DNA from: Grifola frondosa
Taxonomy: Eukaryota > Basidiomycota > Agaricomycetes > Polyporales > Grifolaceae
Reading direction: 5' to 3'
NCBI GenBank assembly: GCA_001683735.1
Contig: LUGG01000001.1
Coordinates: 3,162,001-3,226,000 of the forward strand
DNA: 64,000 nucleotides
The notes under the pieces are model-generated. The model was not told the DNA's origin, made no database searches, and worked only from the letters and a program-made list of their open reading frames with translations. Positions 1-11,737 of the stretch are shown here, one piece after another. Numbering within the stretch: position 1 is the stretch's first letter; each line of letters opens with the position of its first letter. The position numbers and the translations under genes were made by a program.

Positions 1-571
1 CCTCTCGAATCCAACCCTGGCGTTCTATTCCGCCAGCAAATTCGGTATGCCATCAGCTAAGCTAGTCGCTGCTGGCGTCATCATTAACCATCATCCAGCG
101 CTGGAAGGCTTTTCTGAAGGACTTCACAAGGAGCTAGACCCCACTTGGAATATCAAAGTTATTACCATCCAACTCGGCGGCGCACGGACAGAGTGGGGCA
201 AGAGCAACTTCCGCGAGCTACCCCTCCCCCTCGCCTATAACGATCCCGAAGGCATCCCTAACAGGATGCGTATCCTCATCAAGGATAATACCCCCATTAG
301 CGATCCGGTCAAAGGTCTGTATTTTCATTAGACCTTTCTGTTCGCCACGCTGATAGAGCAATAAGTTGGCCGTGCACTTATCACAATTTCACGTGAGGAC
401 AACCCGCCGCTGAGGCTTCCTCTGGGCCCAGAAGCGCGATATCTGCTCCATGGAAAGATAGTTGACATCGAAAAGGAAATGGAGGCCTGGAAGGATTTGA
501 CGCTTTCAACTGCGGCTGACGATGCTGATCCCCACTATTTCGAGAAGTTGGGAGTGGTGAGGGGCGAGTAA
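1..571 (+). CDS. Short-chain dehydrogenase/reductase (SDR), 3' part, cut by the window edge
   Basis: This is the C-terminal half of a classical SDR, an NAD(P)-dependent oxidoreductase. The first exon (to 44) ends in the catalytic YSASKF motif (YxxxK). An intron at about 45-97 follows, then ALEGFSEGLHKEL, the helix that normally comes after the active site. A second intron (about 315-365) joins DPVK to the NPPLRLPLG motif near the C-terminus typical of fungal SDRs. The stop codon is at 569-571. The N-terminal Rossmann part lies outside the window, so substrate and cofactor preference cannot be judged. The family assignment is firm; the specific reaction is unknown. Confidence 0.88.
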
Positions 572-2240
572 TAAGACTTTCAGACGCCGCTACATCTCTT
601 CTCGATATATTACAAGGACTCACCATAGCAAGAAAATCCTGCATAGGTATGTAGCTGGAGGGAATCTAGACGTAACAACCTCATGAGAAAGGTCTATGGG
701 AAAAGAATTATCATTTACGCTGTCAGTGTCTTTATTGCCGGTTCGTACAGAAACACGAAGAACTTGAAGATATCCGTGCATAATGATGCTAAAAAGCTTG
801 TTCGATACTGTAGCATATGTCATGGGCATGCAATTAAGGGTTACCACAGCGAGCATCCGCTTTACCGTAAGTCATATCAGCACCAGACTTTTTCTGTTCC
901 GGATTCACAGCGATATTCTCGTCGATAGAGAAGCGTTTCGTCGAAGGATCATAGGAATAGAATCTGAAGCTAGAGAGCCTGTCCGTCATAAGGCCGTACA
1001 CTCTCAAATCCGTGAGGTCGATAATTTTATTCTTTTACGCAGCAGCTATGGACGAACATGAGACACGGTCATGAAACGGTGCGAGTGAAAGACATACACA
1101 AAAGCGCGAGAAATAATTGCGCCAAGTAATCCTCTATTGGTGTGACCTTCAAATCGATCACATAGAATAGAGTGGCTCCCTCGGAGCGCGATTGCCTGGA
1201 GTGAACTGAGGTCCAAAAAGGAGTACTAATAACCCACCTCATGTTCTACCGCTACAGCCGTAGGGAGGGTGTCGAATCTAAATCCATGGCAGTCTCGGGG
1301 ATATCTACGATCCATCCCTTAAACAAGTCAAAGATACGTAGGAGCCACTACACTTCTAATTAGCATGCAGTAGACAATCTGGCACACAACCGACATACCG
1401 GCTCGAGTAGGCTGTGCCGATGAGCTTCGTGATCTCGATAATCCCCTTCTTAATCAATGCGCATCCTCGGCCCATCATACAACTTCCTATGAAATGACGG
1501 CGGGAGCATACACGTCGGTGGGGAAGGATGCTTAAGGTGGAGTGGAAGCTTGACAGACTTCGGTAGGCTATATGCACGAGCAACTTAGTTCCATTTCCGA
1601 GACGAAGGGGGACCAAAAAGCCACGAGAAGATCGGCTGCGACGGGCTGCTTGTTCACGAAGATTTCCAATTTTGCGATGCGGGATAGTTCCGCGTCGCAC
1701 TCCAAGGAGTCAAAACTCTGCATAACTGCGATCGAACTATTCCCAGGTTGGTGCACGCCGTCGGAGGTGTCGGCATCATGGGGTGTTCACCGAGTGATGC
1801 TGAGAGAAAGATGATAGTGAATGTGATTTATCAAGAGGCTCAGGCATACCTCAAAGATAATGCGCATATCCGCTCGGGATTCCTTCATCGGCTCGCGGAA
1901 GTGAGTCTGCTCCTCTCTTGAGTGTAATGCGGCGTCGTGCCAGTCCCAGCATCAGCCTCATGCAGTGTTAGTTATTGGCGACAATGAAAATTGATTTCAG
2001 CCGATGCTCACCTAATCGTCCCACAGAAGCCGGTAGTTAGTAGTGACAATCCGTACCGTGTGACGCCACTAGTTAGTGTTAGAACAGGCTGAGCTCTACG
2101 GCTTGGACCCCTCAAACTGAAGCAGACTATGTTGGTGCTATGATAGAGTCATTAGCCGGTACAAGTACAACACTATCGTACATAGCAAAAGTCCAACTCA
2201 ACTGATCACTTTAACATAGCAACACGCAATCTATTCCACT
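572..2240. other. Gene-poor interval with a possible broken gene
   Basis: No complete gene can be assembled here. Between about 1395 and 1920 the plus strand has several short stretches in different frames with protein-like composition, for example one ending in SGFLHRLAEV just before a GTGAGT at about 1909. I could not join them with credible introns or link them to a family. Opposite-strand frames in the same place are equally open. The rest (572-1390 and 1920-2240) shows nothing I can support. It may be a decayed gene or plain intergenic DNA. Confidence 0.3.
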
Positions 2241-3473
2241 TCATCGTCCCTCATTTGCCGGATATTTCCAACCAAACCCTGTAAACGCCGCTACTAGAAC
2301 CTCGTATATGAGGAGGACCTGGTCATCCCGCTGAACCATCGCTGGTCTCTGTTCTCTCAGCGCCTCTATCTCTTGGGCGACCAGATCCTCTCGAATCTCT
2401 TCCGGTAACGGACCGAGCGGCGAAGGTGGTAGTGGCGGCACGGGCTTTCCTTCCGCCGCTGACACGGGCGGCGAGAGGAAGCCATGCGCGCGGAGAAGTG
2501 ACGACAACGCGATGAACGCGCCTGTTCGTCCGACACCAGCGGAGCAATTCACCATGATGGGTGGATTAGGGTCGAGCTCTGTACCAGCAGGCTGCGTCGA
2601 GAGGTCGCCGTTCATGTTATCGACAAGGCGAATAAAGTTCAACAGACCCATGCGATCCTCGGGAACGGGGACACCATGGTCCGGCCAGGACGCATAAAGC
2701 ATGTGCCGGAAGATGACGGGTCCTCCAGCCTCTGACTCCGTTGACAAAGAGAGCGGCTGGATGGAGACGGTGCTCTGCACGCAATGCGCCTCGTCGATTG
2801 ACTTTGAGGAGAGAAGGGTTACTTTAAGTGAAGGGACATTGCACCCTTCCTCCGGTGGGACGATCCAGGACTGCCCTTCGACTGGTGGAAAATAGACGTG
2901 TGCCTTCCGCATGCCGTGTTCGAAGTTCTGCGTCAGCTGGACGACGGTCCGTATGCGGCTCGTTTCATGCAGCGTCGTGTCTACATCCGGGGTGGAGGGT
3001 GGGCGAAAAATAGGCTGCAGCATAACACTGAGGAATGCGTGTGCGGTGTGGGGTAAAGGGGCCTGCGTCGCGATCCACCACTTCCCGCCTGCGAGCTCAC
3101 GGACCCAGTTGGCATTGAGATACCTGCCCTCAGCGCAGGGTCCGGCATCCCCCTGCTCTAGCTGTCCATGGCTCACAATCACCCGCGTGCGATCATACGG
3201 TTCGATGTCCGAATAGCGGTTGTCAGCTCGATTATCTTGATTTGAGCCCACAGACACAGAGTACCAGTTGACATGATCGGAATTATTCGAGATTGTGGAT
3301 GCGAAATGGGATATCCTGTGGGTTTTGGAAGGATGTGACTGGTGTCGGGACGCGGTGCGGGCGCTGACTCGAGTGCGCTCGCGTTTAGTCAATGTATGCA
3401 GAACAAGAGTAATATGAGTCGCGTTGTGTGAGGACTCGAGCCATTTGGGGAGAGAACTGCCAGCAGCCGACAT
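2241..3473 (-). CDS. Protein tyrosine phosphatase, classical PTP domain
   Basis: A single-exon gene of about 410 aa that removes phosphate from phosphotyrosine. The phosphotyrosine-recognition loop NRYSDIEPYDRTRV, the WPDHGVP loop with its general-acid Asp (about residue 265) and the P-loop CSAGVGRTG (Cys about 310, Arg about 316) are all present. The residue before the catalytic Cys is Asn (VNCSAGVG) instead of the usual His of the HCX5R signature. Pro-rich inserts lie between the P-loop and the C-terminal helices. The start was taken at the first ATG in frame (3473). An open, ATG-less extension runs upstream to about 3548, so a short upstream exon is possible. The gene is divergent from the NR2C2AP-like gene. 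Confidence 0.9.
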   Translation of the reverse strand: MSAAGSSLPKWLESSHNATHITLVLHTLTKRERTRVSARTASRHQSHPSKTHRISHFASTISNNSDHVNWYSVSVGSNQDNRADNRYSDIEPYDRTRVIVSHGQLEQGDAGPCAEGRYLNANWVRELAGGKWWIATQAPLPHTAHAFLSVMLQPIFRPPSTPDVDTTLHETSRIRTVVQLTQNFEHGMRKAHVYFPPVEGQSWIVPPEEGCNVPSLKVTLLSSKSIDEAHCVQSTVSIQPLSLSTESEAGGPVIFRHMLYASWPDHGVPVPEDRMGLLNFIRLVDNMNGDLSTQPAGTELDPNPPIMVNCSAGVGRTGAFIALSSLLRAHGFLSPPVSAAEGKPVPPLPPSPLGPLPEEIREDLVAQEIEALREQRPAMVQRDDQVLLIYEVLVAAFTGFGWKYPANEGR

Positions 3474-3675
3474 CAGGGCTTTCTTCAGAACATCAAAATG
3501 CGTCGCTAGGTTGTTCGAGAGGATAGAGACTCGCCTCGGAATTTGCACTTATTTGGTAATATAGCCATGTGTCACCTGACCTCCCTGACATCGAACTTTG
3601 AACTTGAATCTATAGAATGGGCTTTGGGTATCGACGGAGAAAGCAACTTAACAGTCTTACATCCCCTAACTCATA
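3474..3675. promoter_or_regulatory. Shared divergent promoter between PTP and NR2C2AP-like genes
   Basis: About 200 bp separate the two outward-facing start codons, so both promoters and 5' UTRs must lie here. I see no clear TATA box. The assignment rests on geometry only, and co-regulation is inference. Confidence 0.45.
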
Positions 3676-4241
3676 ATGGCAGACGACATTGTATCGCTCA
3701 TCACGCCAGATATCAAAATCAAGTAGGCTCTGCAGTTTGTCTTTGGTTCCCTACCTGGTCGAATATATGTACAGAGTCAGCTCGACTTTGGACAAAAGTG
3801 TGGGCAAGAAATATCTCACAGACGGCAGTCCAGAGACTTGTTGGACATCACAGCAAGTAGGCCAGTTCAATGTTTTCTGCAGTCGTATTGTCTCACGAGA
3901 TCTGCTTTTAGGGGACGCCGCAGTTTATTCAATTATCGTTTCCATCGCCTGTCCTCCCGAAGCGCATTGCTCTAACCTTTCAAGGAGGCTTTGTAGGAAC
4001 GCGCTGTTCGGTGGATGTTATATTGAGCGGCGAAGGCGCGGACAAGACCCAGTGGAAGACATTCACGCGCATCTTCCCCGAAGACGTGAACCGGAAGCAG
4101 ATTTTTCAGCTGACACCCATTGATCCTGCTCTATCGCAGAAGGAGATAGACAGCCTAAAGCTAGTTTTCGAAGAAAGTTCAGATTTCTTTGGTAGGATCA
4201 CAGTATACGACCTACAACTCGAAGGGACGGTGATAGCATAG
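3676..4241 (+). CDS. NR2C2AP (TRA16)-like protein with galactose-binding-like (F5/8C-type) fold
   Basis: Three exons (3676-3722, 3775-3856, 3912-4241) give a protein of about 152 aa, close to the size of animal nuclear receptor 2C2-associated proteins. Shared landmarks are GKKYLTDGSPETCW near the N-terminus, LTFQGGFVGTRC in the middle, FPEDVN, and LVFEESSDFFGRITVYDL at the C-terminus. The fold is a jelly-roll discoidin-like domain. Animal members bind a nuclear receptor that fungi lack, so the fungal role must differ and is unknown. All three exons join in phase, and the introns are 52 and 55 nt. Confidence 0.85.
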
Positions 4242-4509
4242 TATTTCACGTACGAAACTTTGCAAATCAGAAGAATTATGAGCAGAAGTTCAAATTATAG
4301 CTAGAGGACTCCAGGCCGATGAAGCAAACGCGTAAAATTTGTGGCATACTCAAATATTATCGAAGTGGATGTTGAACGTCAAGCGCTGAGCGAGCGCCTT
4401 TACGCGTCGCGACGCGCCGCGGTTCACGCACACCGTGACCTTAACTCGAAAGTTGCTGTGGAGTTGCTGCACTGCAACCATCTTCAGCCGTTCCCACATC
4501 TCGACAACC

Positions 4510-6027
4510 ATGGCGTTCGCGATCTCTCGAAAACATACTCAGTCTCTTCCCCAGAGCACTTTGCCCGGGTGTCTGTCCTGCCCAATCAATAACTTGCCCG
4601 TTGAAATGCTGGAAATGATGTTCATCTGGTGGACAGAAGTCGATGAAGATGCCCCTTGGATCGGGTCCTCCGTCTGCCAGTATTGGCGCACAATAATTCT
4701 CACCTGCCCCCTCGCCTGGAGCAGGATCCACGTAAAGTTCCGGCCTCCGCCGCTCGAAATGGAGAAGGACGAAGCATGGTGCATCGAGGAGGGAGAGCTT
4801 GAGAACTTTGGACGAGACAACCCGCGTGGAAAACCTCGTCCGTTCCTTCTTTGGATTGAGCGCGCCGGTACCACTGACCTGACTTTGTCCGTCACCATCA
4901 CCCTCGATGCTCCATCGCTCTGCATCGTTCTCGTCGAACTGACCTCCGCTCTGGCTGACAAGATGGCGCGCGTTCGACGTTTCGAGCTCTACTCCGACAC
5001 CAGCTATCTCGCCTTCGAGGTCATGTCGCGCCTCTGGCACACAGCGCCTTCTTTGCGCTACCTCACCGTGGTCTGCTCGGAGATGTACTGGCTTCGTGAT
5101 ATGCACGATAACTTTGCTATGTGGGACGTCTTGAAGCATGCTCCCCTGTTAGAGACACTAGACTGTCGCGGCTGCTATCCTATAGCAAGGAACAATAACT
5201 ACACACCTCATGTCCGACGTCTCATCATAGCGAACATCTCGGCACCCCTTCGTGGTATCATTGCAATATTGCGAACGTGTGGCAGCCTCGAATTTCTCCA
5301 GCTGTCCAGTTTATATGGCGACACGTTGGAAAACATTGACCCAGTAGATCTCCCCAGACTCGAAGTAATTTGTATGGAACGCACGACAATGGAGTGCTGC
5401 GAACGCTTCTTCCCATGCATTGTCACGAGCAACCTTCGCCAGCTTTCGCTCAGATGCGATAAACTATGGCCGCTCTTCAGCGAGGAATACAGGATGGTGC
5501 TCCACGGCGTCAAAAGCTATGACGCATTCGCGAACTTCGGGAATGTCTTCGTCGCCTTCGCTGCGCGCAGCCCGAGGCTTGAGTCGCTATACCTGTCCTC
5601 GGTGATGCTGCCCGACAGATATATCCTCAGTGCCCTGCGCCATCTTCCAGACCTCGTTGAGCTTCATCTTAACAATCTCCTCGTTGGCGTCCCTGCATTT
5701 CGCGGCCTTATTCCCATGTCGGGCTCCCCATCTCCGCGCCGGCTGTATATAGGTATTCCCGTCTGTCCCCGGCTTGCTCGGCTCACGCTATCTAACTGCG
5801 ACCTCCTCCCTGGTGACGCGCTCGTTGAGTTCATCCGCGCCCGTGCGGAGTCAGACCTCACGACGTCAGTCAAGTATCTAGACGTCGATGAATGCGAAAG
5901 GATAGAGGAGGAGCATGTGTCGCTGCTACGGGACATTGCAGGGCTGGAGATCAGGTTTGTTCCCTGCGAGCGGGAGAATGTAACCTCCGACGATGACGAT
6001 GATAGTGAGGTGTACGACAGTGAGTAG
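4510..6027 (+). CDS. F-box-like protein with LRR-like C-terminal region
   Basis: An intronless gene of about 505 aa. The start at 4510 has a good context (ACCATGG); the frame is open further upstream. An F-box-like helix set (NNLPVEMLEMMFIWWTEV, then VCQYWRTIILTCPLAWSRI) lies at about residues 25-75. It is followed by irregular leucine-rich repeats (LETLDCRGC, LEFLQLSSLYG, LESLYLSSVMLP, LVELHLNNLL, LARLTLSNCDLL) and an acidic tail of Asp and Ser. The layout is typical of the large basidiomycete F-box family, which recruits substrates to SCF ubiquitin ligases. The target cannot be predicted. Confidence 0.82.
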   Translation: MAFAISRKHTQSLPQSTLPGCLSCPINNLPVEMLEMMFIWWTEVDEDAPWIGSSVCQYWRTIILTCPLAWSRIHVKFRPPPLEMEKDEAWCIEEGELENFGRDNPRGKPRPFLLWIERAGTTDLTLSVTITLDAPSLCIVLVELTSALADKMARVRRFELYSDTSYLAFEVMSRLWHTAPSLRYLTVVCSEMYWLRDMHDNFAMWDVLKHAPLLETLDCRGCYPIARNNNYTPHVRRLIIANISAPLRGIIAILRTCGSLEFLQLSSLYGDTLENIDPVDLPRLEVICMERTTMECCERFFPCIVTSNLRQLSLRCDKLWPLFSEEYRMVLHGVKSYDAFANFGNVFVAFAARSPRLESLYLSSVMLPDRYILSALRHLPDLVELHLNNLLVGVPAFRGLIPMSGSPSPRRLYIGIPVCPRLARLTLSNCDLLPGDALVEFIRARAESDLTTSVKYLDVDECERIEEEHVSLLRDIAGLEIRFVPCERENVTSDDDDDSEVYDSE

Positions 6028-6846
6028 ACGACTGGCGCAGTGATTTTCATACGTGAGCATTCTAACTAGCGATCGTGAAGATTGATCCATTAACGACCGC
6101 TTCGTTTTTTTTTCTCAGCTGGGCTTTCTAGGTACACTATACAACAAGGCAAACGTCCTCCATTACGACCGACGAGTGAAGGACGTGCAACAATCCGAAC
6201 GGCCTTGAGCAATCTGGTACTCAAGGTTTATATCACACCTCCGAAACATGGATGGCGCCTTCTATGCGGCCGCTCTTCATGGCCGACTCTGAAAGTTTCT
6301 TATTCTGCCATTGGGACGAAATCCCCAGGATGTGAAGCATTCTGGCGAATGCGCCATTGCTGTGGAAAATATCTCGGCATCCTCGACAGATACTCCCCAT
6401 GCAGCAATCTGGAATTATCTCACTGCAGCATCTCAGCACAGCCATTCTACAATTCTACGCTTAGGCAGACCACACATACGATTCCTTCCTGTTGTGCCTT
6501 ATCGTACCGGACCTACGTCACTTGCCTCATACGAGCTGGAATATGCGTGCAGGCTCCAACAACGACTAGAGGATCCTTGATGGGGCCAAGTACTCGAATG
6601 CTGAAAGATGGACTAGGAACAAATGTCACTGAGAAACTCACACTTCCGACCCGGAGATCATATTGGTTCCTTGTGGTCAGGATATCGGAGAAGTCAATTT
6701 ACGATTTGTCCGCAATGCATCCAGCGATATAACAGTGCAGTTTGTATCCTATCCAAACTAAATGGTACAAAGCAATGGTATCCCCTCTAGTCACCCATGT
6801 GCTACTAAATATCCCAATATATGGCCACATACATCCCTCCGGCTGC
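6028..6846. other. Intergenic interval, no supported gene
   Basis: About 820 bp between two convergent genes. A plus-strand stretch at about 6311-6580 has plausible amino-acid composition, but I could not connect it to a start or a family. The interval probably holds the 3' UTRs of both neighbours and perhaps a decayed gene piece. Confidence 0.3.
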
Positions 6847-9149
6847 TCAGTTGAATAATTCGAAACCCCTCCAAATGGGATCAATGACACCCTTGTCGTC
6901 GATCTCCACCCACCGTTTGCGCTCATCGTTGACACCTCCCGTCGAATAGTCTCCATCACCGTCGAACCCGAACGCCCGCTCGAAGCCAAATCCAAGTGCA
7001 GACAATTTGCAGACGTTGGAACTGTGCATGAAGCAAGCAGCGTCAGCGGAAGGAAAGAATGGAAGGAGATCTGTCAGCCACTCACGTTATTCCACAGACT
7101 ATTGCCCCGGGGACGACGTCTCCATCCCAAGCCCACAGCCCGCTCACCATAGCAAAATCGACGATCATCCCCTTTGTGAGCCGCACCCGTTCCTCCGCAT
7201 CCTCTGCAGCGAACTCCGCCTGCACATATGCATGCTGAGGCGCAAGCGCACGCAGCTCTGGGTTCGTGCTTATCGCCAGCGCGAAAAGCGCAGTGGACGA
7301 GGGGAATGCGGAGATGAACTCGCGGATCGCGTCGGGCGAGTCGGAAGCGACATACGTGATGGGCGGGGCCGGGAAGTGCTCTGGCTTTGATTCGGGGTGG
7401 ATCCTGTGGGCGGCGGGGGGATCAGCGAGGAGTTGGGGTAAAGCCGGGTCCAGGTATCGCGTGCGGCCTGGACGTAGTTTTCTAGGGGAATATAAGAGTC
7501 GCGGAAGGCCCATGACTCGGCGTTGCGGTCTCCTCTTCTGATGTGAACAGAAATGTATGGATCAGTGTGCGTCAACGAGGGAAATTCTTGCCGTCGTTCG
7601 GCGGGAGTTCCATCTTCATTGTGCTCGACGTGCAAAGTGAGGATGTCGACGATTTCCTGGCGAGCTGCACGAATAAGTTCAGCTGTGCGGGCGTTCGGAC
7701 GAATTATCTGGGTAAGGGACACCAGAGCACGCTTGAAAATGGGCTTCTCGCGATTCACTTGGTGGCCGAATCTTTTTAAATGCCAAACCAAGGCAACGAA
7801 GACTTAATGAGTGGTGAAAATATGAGATGGAGTGACGTACGGATCTTCGTACTCTTCAGAGAATGGATGGCCAAAATGAAACTTGGCTGTTTGAGAACTT
7901 ATGACCTGGACACACAGATCCAGCGTTCCAAAATGGTCGCATCAATTGGATGCTTACCCAGTGCCTAACATAAAATCAGCTACTATTCTGAACTCTGAGG
8001 AGCATATACAAAAGCGTACCTTGCTTGCCTGGGACATGCCACGAGCTCTAAAGGTAAAGCAAACGTGAGGTCTCCGTCTGCAGCTTAGTTCTAGAAAACT
8101 ACCTTCAGGTGGAGGTGCTCGACAACCGGGTTCCGGACCAGGTTCGAGCGCACGAATATCTTGAAAATGGTCGGTCCATCTGGTGCATCGAGATAATCTC
8201 AGCTTCCAATCACACATGATTTTACAGTATACTCACTTGCCGCGATTCCAGTAGGTATCGTCTACAAGAAAAGTCCTGCCGCGCTGACTTGCCATCATTC
8301 TTTGTTCATGCACTCTTACAGCGTACACGGAAGACACGAACATACCTCCCTTGCCAACGCGGCGGCTTGTGCCATCAAGGCTAAATCCGCCATAAGGCCG
8401 ACGTGTCCATCCAACATGTACGTGAGTGTTTTTGAGCACACTTGTGTTCGCTGGCCCTCGGGTAGATGATAATTTGTGACATCATCGTGATGCACGACGT
8501 CCAATGGCCCCATGACATGGGCATCCCAATAGTCGCCGTGGTGCATAAATCCTCCCATGATTTTGTTGCATTCGTAACGATACTCTGTTCTTGACAGAGG
8601 AAATCGAGTATAATTTTCGTATGATATAAGACGCCCCTCCGGAGGGACTGTGTCTACGAAGGACGGAGACGGGGGCGCGGCGACGCGGTCGTCCTGCAAT
8701 CCCGGTATGTCTAATGGCCCTGTCGGCGTCTGCAAGATAGCATGATCCAATACACCTGGGCGTTTTATGGCGACAGCGACTAGCACAAGCAGCATGCAAA
8801 CCATTATAGAAGCACCAATGAGGGCTGATTTTTCGACCAGGAGCTTCAGCCAGGATATGCCACTTGTCTTGCCGAGTATGTCATTATCGTCTCCTCTGCT
8901 CCTGTACCCAGACGGAAAAGTTGCGCTAGAAGAGGACACTAAAAGCGGTTCAGACTGTTGTTGAGCGTGGGTTCGGTAGTCGTCGTCTGCATCATCGTTA
9001 CGGAGTTGCTCGAGCTCGACCTCTGTGTAGCCTTCTTCTGCAAGACCTGAGCGAGAGTGTGGTGTTCGAGGAGTAATCACCGTGTTCCCCGGGTACTGAG
9101 GTCGCCCAGAGACAAAGATATCGGAGAGCGTACGATTTGAACGAGGCAT
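6847..9149 (-). CDS. Type II membrane glycosyltransferase, fucosyltransferase-like (GT-B)
   Basis: A multi-exon gene: exon 1 is 8346-9149, then small exons 8237-8283 and 8103-8179, and others down to 6847-7021. An N-terminal cytoplasmic Ser/acidic region (start MPRSN) precedes one membrane segment (about residues 120-140, ALIGASIMVCMLLVLVAVAI), then a lumenal domain. That domain contains TFLVDDTYWNRGKW, SVHIRRGDR (the HxRRxD-type motif of alpha-1,6 and protein-O-fucosyltransferases) and YVASDSP. This fits a Golgi or ER sugar transferase; donor and acceptor are unknown. The frame breaks once at the C6 run (7415-7420): one more base would join LYPNSSLIPP to AAHRIHPESK. A long intron with a poor GTCCAG donor is a weaker explanation. 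Confidence 0.68.
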
Positions 9150-9447
9150 GCAGGCAGGTTGCAACGTCGTCTGCTCCAACTCAAGACCATTAATGTTGTG
9201 TTCTCACCCACGTGGTTTTAAGCAGTCGTGGGAACACAAAACTCGGAATTCGGCGATTGCCGGCCGAAAAGCGAAACCCTTCAAATTGCAAACTTTTCAT
9301 CAAGACCAGCGAGCATGCATATCAACACGTATATGTAACTGACTGACTAATTTGTGCGTGCATCTGCTTTTGAGAACATTCAGATTTATTCACATTCTAC
9401 GCAGCATATATATTCTACCCTAATCGTGAGTACCGTGATAAATATCA

Positions 9448-11142
9448 ATGTCTCCTAACTCACGAAGACTCAGTAATACATACTCACAGCGCGAGAGAAT
9501 CTCATCAATGTCCATATACTGCCAGATCTGCAAGGAGTTTCCAACTGATTTTCCAGTTCACGCTTTTAAAACACACAGGCGGAGCTGCACGGTCCAGTTT
9601 CCAGACAATGCTGTTCGTACCGAGGTGTTTCTAAACAAAGAAACTGGACTATTTCACTGTCCGAGGTGCGAACGCACTTTCCAGCAGCCTAGGCGTGTCC
9701 AAGTGAGTTCTGACTTGTTGTTTCGTGTCTGCCACTCAACAGTTCCCTGCAGGGTCATGCTCGCAGGAGTTGCTGTAGAAAAGCCTCATCGTCACGCCAG
9801 AACATAGCCCCAGTTCCATATGAGAAGAAGGCTCCTTTCATGCACCGCAGACACCGGGCGCAGATCCGCTACTACGCCAGCCAGCTGTGTCCTGTATCGG
9901 TGATTGCTCAGTGTATGGGCTGCACCCCGCGTACGGTCCAAGATGTGATAAAAAACAAGAAGAAAGACAACATTGATTCTGACGAAGAATATCACGAAAC
10001 GGTAGACGCGCTGGAGGCTCATTTACGAGGTGACGATGAAGCAGACGAAATGGATTTCGACGAGATAGCGAGCTCCATGGTTGACTCCATGGCTGACGCG
10101 AAGCCAACCAAGTCTCACCGCCATCGACATCGGCAATCGAGGGTAATGTACGACAGCGATGAAGAAGACGAGTTGGAAGAAACCGGTACGCTTGTTGAAT
10201 CTCCATTAGACCGTCGTACCCCGAACCTAATGAATGCCAGATACGAAAGACTTTTTGGCCTTTGGCTCGAAGGCTACATTTGAGCGGGAGCAACAATCAC
10301 GGTCGATATCTGTTCCGTCACTATGCTACCCGGAATATTCAGAAGATGAATTAGAGGCTGCTGCAAAGCAAGATATCATTCACGACGCTATTGATGCCTC
10401 TCAAGATTTTGCAAGCTCCATACCGCCTCTATCCAGCACACGACAACCTACTCCCCGACCTAGTATGTCCCCGCTCACTCCTCTTTCGCAGTGCAGCAGT
10501 GCACAGCCCACGCCATCTTCGCCTCGGACCGTGGATAGATTGTTGACCCCAGAGGGATTCTCTCGAGCCGTGTTGAGCCCCGCGCCTCTAGCTTCACGCC
10601 ATGCCTTCCGATCATCATCCCCGAGCCCTGCGCCGCTTGTCATACACGTCTTCCTGAGCAATCTGAAGAAGGACCTCTCCGGCCTTGACACCGCGTTCTT
10701 CACGTTCGGTTGCAGGAACAAAGATGATCTCGATGCATTGTGTCTGTTGTCGCCTGAAGACGATTGGCCCATTTTTCGAGACTACCTCCAAAAGCAACAT
10801 AATGTGCCTCTCCTGCATTGGGTCATCATACAGGCTGGCCTTCACGCGCGCAGAGCTGAGCTGCATGCACAACCGTCGACCTCCACCGTCCGTCCGTCCG
10901 ATCAGGGAGAGAACGAGTGTGCGGTCTACAAGTTCTTGAACAGTCTGAGCAGGCCTCTCGGGCGGCATCTCTTACTGTTTTACGAGTGCGGGCTGCGTGA
11001 GGCGGACGATATCGATGCGCTATGCTTGGTCCGGGAGCAGTGGGATACAATGAGGGAAGGGATGATGGAGAAAGGCCTGAACTACCTGGAGTGGTTGGTT
11101 GTACGAGATGGCTTGAATGCCAGGCTCACTGTAACTACGTGA
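9448..11142 (+). CDS. Uncharacterised zinc-knuckle/HTH protein with duplicated SAM-like C-terminal domain
   Basis: Three exons (9448-9702, 9753-10185, 10241-11142), all in phase, give about 529 aa, or about 509 aa if translation starts at 9508. Two CxxC...HxxxC-type knuckles lie at the N-terminus (YCQICK...THRRSC, and FHCPRC...GHARRSC across intron 1). A helix-turn-helix-like stretch follows (IRYYASQLCPVSVIAQCMGC, then TPRTVQDVIKNK), then an acidic linker and a Ser/Pro-rich linker. The C-terminus has two related units of about 75 aa: one with FLSNLKKDLSG, DDLDALCLL and WVIIQAGLHAR; one with FLNSLSRPLGR, DDIDALCLV and WLVVRDGLNAR. The helical pattern resembles SAM domains. A DNA- or chromatin-linked role is inference. 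Confidence 0.75.
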
Positions 11143-11737
11143 TGGCCTCGCATCGCTGACGCAACATGGACTTCTTATTGTAATTAATCCCATAATTAGT
11201 GTACTGTGTTCATTAATGTTTTGTCTGATGTCAAACTCATACTGTGTTGGATGTGAACTCCATTAATTAGGGGATAGCATTGCCCCCAACCATGTGAAAG
11301 CAGTCAAGCTCGTGTGCGAACCAATAGTTTATCTGATGCTACAGGATGGAAGCCGAACACTGCAACAATAATACTGAGTAATGGTATCGAAATCAATGAC
11401 ACAAACACAATAAATGCGTATGGATACAATCATGCAATGCGAGGTAAACAGATGTCTGTGTGGGGAACGAAGTATGTGATTGACGGGCCTCACAACAGCA
11501 AGGATAATAAGGTGTCGAGATCGAGGAAGATGTAGTCAATGTGGATGGTGGTGGTATCGTGGATGTTGCGGGACAAGCGTCCACCGCGCCTACGTTTCTC
11601 CACCCGAGTATGCAGCTCGCCGAGCTGTCTATATTCCCGTTAGATGCCCTAATCCCGCCCCTCCAGCCGCTTGTACGAACAAGTAGCGTTGTGGTGTCGC
11701 TGCGCGCCGGCCTCTATCTGCAACAACACGACGCCGG
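11143..11737. other. Intergenic interval
   Basis: An AT-rich 3' flank of the preceding gene. Short open frames on both strands around 11393-11700 overlap each other and show no recognisable domain. Nothing further can be supported. Confidence 0.35.

Noticed and set aside
4435..4509. Start of the F-box protein at an upstream ATG (4435)
   Set aside because: The extra residues show no F-box features and the ATG at 4510 has a better context; the upstream ATG remains possible.
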